Of a stretch of DNA of 6,627 bases, positions 1 through 5,416 are shown in pieces; the first letter of the stretch is position 1, and each line of letters opens with the position of its first letter. The notes beneath the pieces were generated by a model, which did not search any database, was not told the origin of the DNA, and worked only from the letters and a program-made list of their open reading frames with translations. This DNA comes from Pedobacter sp. (lineage in GTDB: Bacteria; Bacteroidota; Bacteroidia; Sphingobacteriales; Sphingobacteriaceae). Made by a program: the position numbers and the translations under genes. The stretch is from contig JAQBOT010000317.1 of NCBI GenBank assembly GCA_028287885.1, positions 1 to 6,627 on the forward strand, in the 5' to 3' direction.

Positions 1-770
1 TTGGAGGTTCTGTGGCAGACCTGATCCTTGAACCAAGTTTGCCAATAGCACCAGAATGGAGTTTAATTGACCGCCTTAAATATGAAAAGGATGCCATCGG
101 GATTTTTCTATCCGGACATCCATTAGATAACTATAAGTTTGAGCTAAAGAATTACTGCCTGCAATCGGTAAGGCATCTGAGCATCATTAATAAAATCAGA
201 ACCGGCGATACCACTGAGGAGGTGCTGGCGGAATTTGAAATGTTGAAGAATAAGGAACTGGTTGTTGGTGGTCTGGTTGTTTTGGCAAGTCAGCGTATGA
301 CGAAGACCGGTAAGCCCTTCGGTACTTTCTTATTTGAAGACTATGATGAGAGTTGTGAGATCGCCTTGTTCGGTGATGATTTCATTAAGTTTAAACAGTT
401 CCTAACAGAAGGGTACTTCCTGCAGATAAGGGGGCGCGTGGGTGAGCGCTTCAGGAAAGAAGGCGATTGGGAGTTTAAGGTAACATCGATGGCCTTACTT
501 TCTGAACTCAGAGACAAACTGACAAAATGTATTACCATCCAGATTCCAATTGAAGGAATTAATGATGACTTCATAAGCAACATCAATGAACTGATTGCAG
601 AAAATAAGTCAAACACAGAGGAACAGAATTGCCAGTTAAATTTTGCTGTCTACGATAGAGAGCAAGGTGTACAGTTGGACCTTCCTTCTAAATCATTAAA
701 GATCAACCCGAATAACCACTTTCTGGAAAGGCTTACCACCCTGAATATCATTAATTACAAGTTGAACTAA
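1..770 (+). CDS. dnaE: DNA polymerase III subunit alpha, C-terminal part (5' truncated by window)
   Basis: This is the 3' end of the replicative polymerase gene, about 255 codons of a protein that is normally well over 1000 residues. The reading frame is open to the left edge; the GTG at position 12 is an internal valine codon, preceded in frame by Gly-Gly-Ser, a stretch usual just before this part of DnaE. Counting from that valine, residues 30-39 carry the conserved GIFLSGHPLD element. Residues about 83-167 form an OB-fold-like segment (LVVGGLVV, GTFLFEDYDESCEIALF, YFLQIRGRV). The remainder is a divergent tail where the tau-clamp-loader contact lies in the family. The polymerase and PHP domains are outside the window. 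The protein acts at the replication fork. A 144-nt spacer separates it from the thioredoxin gene downstream. Confidence 0.95.
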   Translation, partial: GGSVADLILEPSLPIAPEWSLIDRLKYEKDAIGIFLSGHPLDNYKFELKNYCLQSVRHLSIINKIRTGDTTEEVLAEFEMLKNKELVVGGLVVLASQRMTKTGKPFGTFLFEDYDESCEIALFGDDFIKFKQFLTEGYFLQIRGRVGERFRKEGDWEFKVTSMALLSELRDKLTKCITIQIPIEGINDDFISNINELIAENKSNTEEQNCQLNFAVYDREQGVQLDLPSKSLKINPNNHFLERLTTLNIINYKLN

Positions 771-813
771 TGTCATTTTGACACGAACAGTTCCATGGCA
801 TTAGTATTGATGA

Positions 814-821
814 TATCTTTG
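814..821 (+). promoter_or_regulatory. Candidate Bacteroidota -7 promoter element upstream of trxA
   Basis: TATCTTTG fits the TAnnTTTG -7 consensus of the Bacteroidota primary sigma factor and lies in the 144-nt spacer between dnaE and the thioredoxin gene. I do not see a convincing TTTG at the expected -33 distance: the TTTG at 777-780 is too far away, and only a weak GTTCC lies near 790. If used, transcription would begin near 826-829 and leave an 85-90-nt leader. It is a motif match only. Confidence 0.35.
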
Positions 822-824
822 CAA

Positions 825-839
825 CTGTAAAACTTACAG
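825..839 (+). repeat. Short inverted repeat in the trxA leader
   Basis: CTGTAA and TTACAG form a perfect 6-bp inverted repeat around a 3-nt spacer (AAC), immediately after the candidate -7 element. It could be a small operator-like dyad at the start site, a weak hairpin at the 5' end of the thioredoxin mRNA, or chance. No T-run follows, so it is not a terminator for dnaE. Confidence 0.4.
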
Positions 840-880
840 CGAATTTCAACCAGAGGAATAATCGAGTTTCTAAAGTTGAA

Positions 881-914
881 CAATTAAGAAAACAAAAAAA
901 CGAAAGATAAATTT
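881..914 (+). promoter_or_regulatory. A-rich translation leader of trxA
   Basis: The 34 bases before the thioredoxin ATG contain 22 A and no GGAGG-like site. A-rich, SD-poor leaders are the usual initiation context in Bacteroidota, and this supports the ATG at 915 as the start. Confidence 0.5.
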
Positions 915-1232
915 ATGGCTTTAGAAATTACAGATGCAAACTTCGAGGAAGTTGTATTAAAATCAGATAAACCCGTGTTGGTAGACTTTTGGGCAGAATG
1001 GTGCGGTCCTTGTCGTATGGTTGGTCCCGTTGTTGATGAGATCTCCAAAGAATATGAAGGAAAAGCAATTGTTGGTAAAGTGAACGTTGATAACAATCCT
1101 CAGATCTCTACCCAATTCGGTATTCGTAACATCCCGGCTTTATTGTTTTTTAAGAACGGCGAAGTTGTTGATAAACAAGTTGGTGCAGTTCCTAAGTCGG
1201 TACTTGCAGGTAAACTAGACAAACAAATCTAA
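915..1232 (+). CDS. trxA: Thioredoxin
   Basis: This is a complete 105-residue cytosolic thioredoxin, the normal length for the family. It shows the redox-active WCGPC at residues 29-33 (Cys30 and Cys33), the buried Asp24 in VDFWAEW, and the cis-proline Pro74 in NIPALLFF. There is no signal peptide, so it should act in the cytoplasm as a general disulfide reductase. Likely partners include ribonucleotide reductase and thioredoxin-dependent peroxidases such as the Bcp homologue encoded further right on the other strand. It follows dnaE in the same direction after a 144-nt spacer with a possible promoter of its own, and is closed by the strong hairpin 24 nt after its stop. The start is fixed by the family's usual N-terminus and the A-rich leader. 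The symbol trxA is by family; paralogues could exist elsewhere in the genome. Confidence 0.97.
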   Translation: MALEITDANFEEVVLKSDKPVLVDFWAEWCGPCRMVGPVVDEISKEYEGKAIVGKVNVDNNPQISTQFGIRNIPALLFFKNGEVVDKQVGAVPKSVLAGKLDKQI

Positions 1233-1256
1233 TCTGGATATCCAGGATATAGTAAT

Positions 1257-1290
1257 AAAAAAAGCGCTCATGTTTATGAGCGCTTTTTTT
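1257..1290. terminator. Bidirectional intrinsic terminator between converging genes
   Basis: The 9-bp GC-containing arms AGCGCTCAT (1263-1271) and ATGAGCGCT (1276-1284) enclose the loop GTTT. They are flanked by six A on the left and six T on the right, which extends the pairing to 15 bp without a mismatch. Read from either strand it is a hairpin followed by a T-run. It lies 24 nt after the thioredoxin stop and 25 nt after the stop of the leftward exported-protein gene, so it can end both transcription units. Confidence 0.93.
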
Positions 1291-1315
1291 ATGTCTTCGT
1301 TATTGATTAGATTGT

Positions 1316-1762
1316 TTAGTTTCCTCTTGATCTTCCATATCGGCTTAGGAGTTCCTTCTTAAAAGATTCCTGTGCCCGGTAGTACTTGCCAACCACCTTA
1401 ATGGGCAGCGTGCTCTTTAGCTTAGCATAGTATTTCTTTTCCACGTTCAGGCTTTGCTGTTTATAGTTCAATTCGTTGTTTATTAACGACTGCACCTGAG
1501 CATCTGATAGATTATCTATTTCATCAATTTTCCTTAGGCTTATTCCGCCTTGCATTCTTTGTTTACGCAAAGCGCTTTGTTCCTTTTGAAAGTCGTTGTA
1601 GATCGGCCAGAATATCTTTGCTTCGTCGGCTGTAAGCTCCATTTTTTGGGTAAGAAATGCGACCCTATATGACTCGATTTCCTGATTTCTTCCTCCGTTG
1701 CCTTGTGCTTTTGATATAAATGGGAAAAGCATTAGCAAAGAAGCAATCCATATATTTTTCAT
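1316..1762 (-). CDS. Small exported Spy/CpxP-like protein of the sigma-factor locus
   Basis: This is a 148-residue secreted or periplasmic protein of a family usually left hypothetical in Bacteroidota. Residues 1-19 are a clear signal peptide (Lys2, hydrophobic IASLLMLFPFI, S-K-A before Gln20). There is no lipobox cysteine, and no cysteine at all. The mature part is charged and probably helical, with two LTxxQ-like motifs, LTADEA at 43-48 and LSDAQV at 85-90, and a late LPIKVVGKYYRAQESF segment (119-134). That layout resembles the Spy/CpxP/ZraP group of periplasmic chaperones and stress sensors; the resemblance is by eye. A longer frame from 1843 overlaps the upstream gene by 23 nt and puts 27 non-signal residues before the signal peptide, so I prefer ATG 1762; ATG 1786 is a second option. 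It is the last gene of the leftward unit, 58 nt after the membrane protein, and is followed by the shared terminator. Inferred role: periplasmic input or effector of the sigma module. Confidence 0.75.
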   Translation of the reverse strand: MKNIWIASLLMLFPFISKAQGNGGRNQEIESYRVAFLTQKMELTADEAKIFWPIYNDFQKEQSALRKQRMQGGISLRKIDEIDNLSDAQVQSLINNELNYKQQSLNVEKKYYAKLKSTLPIKVVGKYYRAQESFKKELLSRYGRSRGN

Positions 1763-1820
1763 GAGATGTTGTTTATTTAAGCGCATTTGATGTTTTTTAC
1801 TTCGAGTGTGGTGACCTGGT

Positions 1821-2480
1821 TTATAAATTGGTAGCAATATCACTTTGTGAGTAATTGTTCAAAATATAATCTTCCATTTCACTGTCTGTTGCCGTTGTGT
1901 TCGCCGCTTGCTGCGACTTATCTGTTTCCATCTGATCAATGATTACTTGCTCATCAATATCAAACAACGTTTGTTCCTGAGAACTCGCCTTACTGACCTG
2001 AACTGTTCTAGGAACGTTCATATCACTTTGTTGTTGGTTCATGTATAAACCAACTGCAGAAATGATTACAATACATGCTGCGGTTGAGTATTTGATCGCG
2101 TTAGAGTGCCAAAGCTTAATGATCTTGCCCTTTTTCTCTTTCTTAGGAATTTCGCTAATCTGACTTAAGATCTGGCTGTTTAGGTTCTCAAAGTATCCTT
2201 CAGGAACTGCAAAACCATCTTCTTGTACCTGAGATTTTAATTCCTCCTCAGCAATCCTTGCGTATATTGTTTCTTGAAACTGCTCAAAGTATCCTTCAGG
2301 AACAGGCATATCCATATCTGCGGAATGCTGTTTCAGGCTCTCGAAATACACTGAGGCATTTATGTTTTCTTGCAAACCTTCAAAGTAACCGGGAGGCGTG
2401 GTAAAAGGGTTTGTTCTGGGCAGCTTTGCCAGGAATGGCGCCTCATTCATCCATTCATTATTTTCTAACTTATTATCCAT
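1821..2480 (-). CDS. Single-pass membrane protein with GYFE repeats, putative anti-sigma factor
   Basis: This 219-residue protein starts 34 nt after the ECF sigma gene, the usual position of an anti-sigma factor. Residues 1-112 contain three copies of a P-x-G-Y-F-E motif (29-34, 61-66, 93-98) spaced 31 and 32 residues apart, each followed by an amphipathic stretch, plus a degenerate YFESL at 45-49. A lysine-rich segment (113-122) precedes one hydrophobic membrane span at about 128-147. The polar 72-residue tail ends in an acidic DYILNN-type sequence. Positive charges before the span predict an inside N-terminus and a periplasmic tail. There is no HxxxCxxC zinc anti-sigma motif and no FecR-type domain; the only cysteine (136) is inside the membrane span. 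Anti-sigma function is inferred from topology and position. GYFE-type repeats are, to my knowledge, seen in other uncharacterised Bacteroidota proteins beside sigma factors. Confidence 0.72.
   Translation of the reverse strand: MDNKLENNEWMNEAPFLAKLPRTNPFTTPPGYFEGLQENINASVYFESLKQHSADMDMPVPEGYFEQFQETIYARIAEEELKSQVQEDGFAVPEGYFENLNSQILSQISEIPKKEKKGKIIKLWHSNAIKYSTAACIVIISAVGLYMNQQQSDMNVPRTVQVSKASSQEQTLFDIDEQVIIDQMETDKSQQAANTTATDSEMEDYILNNYSQSDIATNL
2187..2396 (-). repeat. Three tandem GYFE motif repeats inside the putative anti-sigma gene
   Basis: These are coding repeats of about 93-96 bp. The two downstream copies share a 21-base identical stretch at 2187-2207 and 2283-2303, exactly 96 bp (32 codons) apart. 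The first copy (PPGYFE) has diverged. The pattern suggests duplication of a short functional unit within the cytoplasmic half of the protein. Confidence 0.85.
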
Positions 2481-2514
2481 TACGTGTATATTGATGGTTT
2501 AATTGTTAAAAGGT

Positions 2515-3075
2515 TTAAAATGAGATGTCATCATTTAGCATGAAAGCTTCTATTTTTTTAACCGCAATGTGGAATGATGCTTTAAGTGCGCCTACGCTGG
2601 TTCCGAGTACCTGAGAGATCTCCTCATACTTCATATCATCGAAATACTTCATGTTGAAGATCAGGCGTTGTTTGTCGGGTAAGGTTACGATTGCCTTTTG
2701 CAGCTTCAGCTGAATATCGTTACCATTAAAATAGGAGGGTTCTATTAGACTTTCGGCCAATTCACCAGATACTTCGTCTAATGGTGTGTTGTTTTTTTGC
2801 TTCTGCTTGTTTAGGAAGGTTATGGATTCATTTGTAGCTATCCGGTAGATCCAGGTGTACAGCTGGGAATCATTTCTGAAATTCTCCAGGTTCTTCCATA
2901 CTTTGATAAACACATCCTGCACAAGATCATCCGTGTCATCATGGTTAATTACCATGCGTCTGATGTGCCAATATATTTTCTGTTGGTATTTATTTAAAAG
3001 CAGGTTGAAAGCTTCTTGTCTGGTCTTTTCAACCGTAAACTTCTCTAATATCTCTGCGTCTTCAACCTGCTTCAT
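2515..3075 (-). CDS. ECF-family RNA polymerase sigma factor
   Basis: This is a complete 186-residue sigma-70 family factor of the extracytoplasmic-function type, with only regions 2 and 4. Region 2 spans about 22-92 and includes DDTDDLVQDVFIKVW (46-60), which matches the core-binding helix, and YTWIYRIATNES (73-84), which falls in the -10 recognition part. A linker of about 30 residues follows. Region 4 spans about 120-178 with LPDKQRLIF (132-140) and a helix-turn-helix at about 149-172 (YEEISQVLGTSVGALKASFHIAVKKI). It should direct RNA polymerase to a small regulon, held in check by a partner. The start ATG is 3 nt after the transketolase C-subunit stop, so it is almost certainly co-transcribed and probably translationally coupled. 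The membrane protein downstream is the likely regulator. The regulon cannot be told from the sequence. Confidence 0.95.
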   Translation of the reverse strand: MKQVEDAEILEKFTVEKTRQEAFNLLLNKYQQKIYWHIRRMVINHDDTDDLVQDVFIKVWKNLENFRNDSQLYTWIYRIATNESITFLNKQKQKNNTPLDEVSGELAESLIEPSYFNGNDIQLKLQKAIVTLPDKQRLIFNMKYFDDMKYEEISQVLGTSVGALKASFHIAVKKIEAFMLNDDISF

Positions 3076-3078
3076 TTT

Positions 3079-4035
3079 TTATTTCTTTCTTTTTAATACT
3101 TTTTGCACCGCTTCAACAATGTTGATCGGATCCAATCCGTACTTCGTCATCAATTCATCTGGCGTTGCACTTTCACCGAAGCTATCGTTTACAGCAACAA
3201 ACTCCTGAGGAGCTGGGAATTCAGTCGTTAACAAACGAGCAACACTTTCACCTAGTCCGCCAAATTTGTTGTGCTCTTCCGCAGTAACCACGCATCCTGT
3301 TTTCTGTACAGAAGCAAGGATTGCCGCTTCATCCAAAGGTTTGATCGTATGGATGTTGATGATCTCTGCATCGATGCCCATTTCAGCTAGTTTTTCACCT
3401 GCTTCAATAGCTCTCCATACCATGTGACCCGTAGCGATGATGGTAACATCTTTACCTTCATTTACCATCCATGCTTTACCAATTTCAAACTTCTGATCTG
3501 CAGGAGTAAAGATTGGTACACTTGGACGGCCGAAACGTAAGTAAACTGGTCCTTCATAATCCAAAATGGCCAATGTAGCTGCTTTGGTTTGGTTGTAATC
3601 GCAAGGGTTGATAACGACCATACCAGGAAGCATTTTCATTAAGCCTATATCTTCAAGGATCTGGTGTGTTGCACCGTCTTCACCGAGTGTTAAACCCGCA
3701 TGTGAAGCACAGATCTTAACGTTTTTGTTTGAATAGGCTACCGACTGTCTGATCTGGTCATAAACACGACCAGTGGAGAAGTTAGCGAAGGTTCCGGTGA
3801 AAGGTATTTTACCACCGATGGTTAATCCAGCTGCAATACCGATCATGTTTGCCTCTGCGATACCAACCTGCACAAAGCGGTCTGGGAACTCATTGGCGAA
3901 GTCGTCCATTTTTAATGAACCTTTTAAATCCGCACACAAAGCAACAACGTTTTTATTACGCTTACCTGCCTCATGTAAACCTGCACCAAAACCAGATCTG
4001 GTGTCTTTCTTTTCAGTATATGTGTATTTTTTCAA
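3079..4035 (-). CDS. Transketolase, C-terminal subunit
   Basis: This 318-residue protein has the pyrimidine-binding (residues about 8-170) and C-terminal (about 190-310) domains of transketolase. With the N-terminal subunit it transfers two-carbon ketol units in the non-oxidative pentose phosphate pathway, using thiamine diphosphate. GIAEANM (58-64) holds the catalytic Glu61 that contacts the cofactor ring; GTFANFSTGRVYDQIR (81-96) and SHAGLTLGEDGATHQ (111-125) are family blocks. The start codon is TTG at 4035, 11 nt after the N-subunit stop. No ATG lies in frame between the preceding in-frame stop and residue 43, and the MKKYTYTEKKDTRSGFGAG start looks complete, so TTG is the best choice. 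The pair was probably one long gene in other lineages; the split form is normal in many bacteria and archaea and is not a frameshift, since both halves have their own start and stop. Confidence 0.94.
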   Translation of the reverse strand: MKKYTYTEKKDTRSGFGAGLHEAGKRNKNVVALCADLKGSLKMDDFANEFPDRFVQVGIAEANMIGIAAGLTIGGKIPFTGTFANFSTGRVYDQIRQSVAYSNKNVKICASHAGLTLGEDGATHQILEDIGLMKMLPGMVVINPCDYNQTKAATLAILDYEGPVYLRFGRPSVPIFTPADQKFEIGKAWMVNEGKDVTIIATGHMVWRAIEAGEKLAEMGIDAEIINIHTIKPLDEAAILASVQKTGCVVTAEEHNKFGGLGESVARLLTTEFPAPQEFVAVNDSFGESATPDELMTKYGLDPINIVEAVQKVLKRKK

Positions 4036-4046
4036 TGCTTTACGAT

Positions 4047-4892
4047 TTAGTAGTCAGATAATGTACTTGTCAGTTGACCCAATGCAGATTCCAATTGAGC
4101 GTCATTCGGAGCAGTTCCGTGCCATTTGTGAGAGCCAACCATATAGTCAACGCCATAACCCATTTGTGTGCTCATAAGGTTTAGGATTGGTCTTCCTTTT
4201 CCAGCCAATGATTTTGCAAGGTGCAAGGATTTAACAACTGCATCCATATCATTACCATCAGAGTTGATTACATGCCAGCCGAAGGCTTCAAACTTAGCCT
4301 GAAGGCTATCTAAAGACAATACCTTTTCGGTTGGTCCATCGATCTGTTGACCGTTGTAATCGACTGTAGCAATCAGGTTATCCACTTTGTGGAAGGGCGC
4401 AAACATAATTGCTTCCCAATTCTGACCTTCCTGAAGCTCACCATCACCATGTAATGTAAACACAAGCGACTTATCTTTATTTAACTTCTTGGCAAGTGCA
4501 GCACCGATCGCTACAGATAATCCCTGGCCCAAAGAGCCGGAGGCAATGCGTATTCCCGGTAAATGTTCGTGGGTAGTTGGGTGTCCTTGCAGACGGGTAT
4601 TCATTTTACGGAAAGTGGCAAGTTCAGCAATGTCAAAGTATCCGCTTCTTGCCAGCACGCTGTACCATACAGGAGAAATGTGCCCGTTGGATAAGAAGAA
4701 AAGATCTTCGCCAACACCGTCCATCTTAAAGTCGGTAGAATGATTTAGGACTTCAAAGTACAATGCTGTAACGAAATCCGCACAACCAAGAGATCCTCCT
4801 GGGTGGCCAGATTGGCAGCTATGCACCATGCGTACGATATCCCTTCTGACCTGAGAAGCAATATCCTCTAATTCTTTAATTGTATGTTTCAT
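4047..4892 (-). CDS. Transketolase, N-terminal (thiamine diphosphate-binding) subunit
   Basis: This 281-residue protein carries the diphosphate-binding domain of transketolase. Cofactor and metal residues are visible: SGHPGG (28-33), GHISP (70-74), GSLGQG (119-124), and the thiamine-diphosphate signature GDG at 149-151 followed by Asn180 in DYNGQQIDG. GHKWHGTAP-like residues near 253-262 close the domain. Length and ends match stand-alone N-subunits. It works only with the C-subunit encoded 11 nt downstream, in the cytoplasm. It starts at ATG 4892, 61 nt after the bcp stop, the largest gap in the leftward run, so a separate promoter is possible although I found no convincing one. 1-deoxyxylulose-5-phosphate synthase is related, but that enzyme is a single long chain. 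Confidence 0.95.
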   Translation of the reverse strand: MKHTIKELEDIASQVRRDIVRMVHSCQSGHPGGSLGCADFVTALYFEVLNHSTDFKMDGVGEDLFFLSNGHISPVWYSVLARSGYFDIAELATFRKMNTRLQGHPTTHEHLPGIRIASGSLGQGLSVAIGAALAKKLNKDKSLVFTLHGDGELQEGQNWEAIMFAPFHKVDNLIATVDYNGQQIDGPTEKVLSLDSLQAKFEAFGWHVINSDGNDMDAVVKSLHLAKSLAGKGRPILNLMSTQMGYGVDYMVGSHKWHGTAPNDAQLESALGQLTSTLSDY

Positions 4893-4953
4893 GCTTTAAA
4901 AATGTATAAGGTACCAGTAAAGGTAAGTTTTAAGAGTTAATATCTGTTAAGCG

Positions 4954-5412
4954 TTACAACAATTCTAAAACTTGCGCAGTAGCGTTCTTGGTGTCCACTT
5001 TTTTGATGATGTTGGTTAGTATACCAGTTTCATCGATGATAAAGGTTGTGCGGTTAATGCCCATATACGTTTTGCCGTACATGTTTTTCTCTGCCCATAC
5101 ACCATAGGCTTCTACGATCTTATGGTCCGTATCAGCCAGAAGTGGAAAGGGTAAGTTATGCTTTTCGATGAATTTCTGGTGCGAAGCTTCCGAGTCGACA
5201 CTTACACCCAACACTACAATACCCTTGGCTACAAGTCCACTGTAGTTATCGCGGAAATCACATGCCTCGGCGGTACATCCTGGCGTGTCATCTTTTGGGT
5301 AGAAGTACAAGATCACTTTTTTACCCTTGAAGTCGGTTAATGATACCTGATTGCCGGTGTGGTCTGCGGCGGTAAATTCAGGTGCATGCATGCCTGTTGT
5401 CAATTCACTCAT
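4954..5412 (-). CDS. bcp: Thioredoxin-dependent thiol peroxidase (Bcp/PrxQ peroxiredoxin)
   Basis: This 152-residue peroxiredoxin of the AhpC/TSA fold reduces hydrogen peroxide and organic hydroperoxides in the cytoplasm. The signature DDTPGCTAEACDFRD (41-55) gives the peroxidatic Cys46 and a resolving Cys51 five residues later, the arrangement of the atypical two-cysteine Bcp group. YFYPKDDTPGCT and the later GINRTTFIID are family blocks. There is no signal peptide. Oxidised enzyme is normally recycled by thioredoxin, and a thioredoxin gene lies about 3.7 kb away on the opposite strand. The ATG is 4 nt after the stop of the M23 peptidase gene, so the two are surely co-transcribed, and an A-rich leader (part of the peptidase 3' end) precedes it. 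Confidence 0.95.
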   Translation of the reverse strand: MSELTTGMHAPEFTAADHTGNQVSLTDFKGKKVILYFYPKDDTPGCTAEACDFRDNYSGLVAKGIVVLGVSVDSEASHQKFIEKHNLPFPLLADTDHKIVEAYGVWAEKNMYGKTYMGINRTTFIIDETGILTNIIKKVDTKNATAQVLELL

Positions 5413-5416
5413 GTTT

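Noticed and set aside
341..616. Open frame of 91 codons on the - strand
   Set aside because: It is antisense to the dnaE OB-fold region, with a composition typical of a shadow frame.
884..1096. Open frame of 70 codons on the - strand over the start of trxA
   Set aside because: It is antisense to the WCGPC region of a clear thioredoxin gene and has no family features.
2855..3208. Open frame of 117 codons on the + strand
   Set aside because: It lies antisense across the sigma factor and transketolase genes, has a low-complexity Ser/Phe/Cys-rich translation and shows no recognisable domain.
3773..4177. Open frame of 134 codons on the + strand, and a second one at 3849-4061
   Set aside because: Both are antisense to the two transketolase genes, which are firmly identified; the translations look like mirror frames.
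3079..4892. Transketolase broken by a frameshift
   Set aside because: Each half has its own stop, start and complete terminal sequence, with an 11-nt gap. Stand-alone N and C subunits are a known natural form.
4910..4915. GGTACC palindrome upstream of the transketolase gene
   Set aside because: A lone six-base palindrome with no extension or repeat is expected by chance.
4893..4953. Possible promoter between bcp and the transketolase N-subunit gene
   Set aside because: The 61-nt gap is AT-rich and contains TACATTTT on the - strand, but this is almost on top of the start codon and has no -33 partner at a suitable distance.
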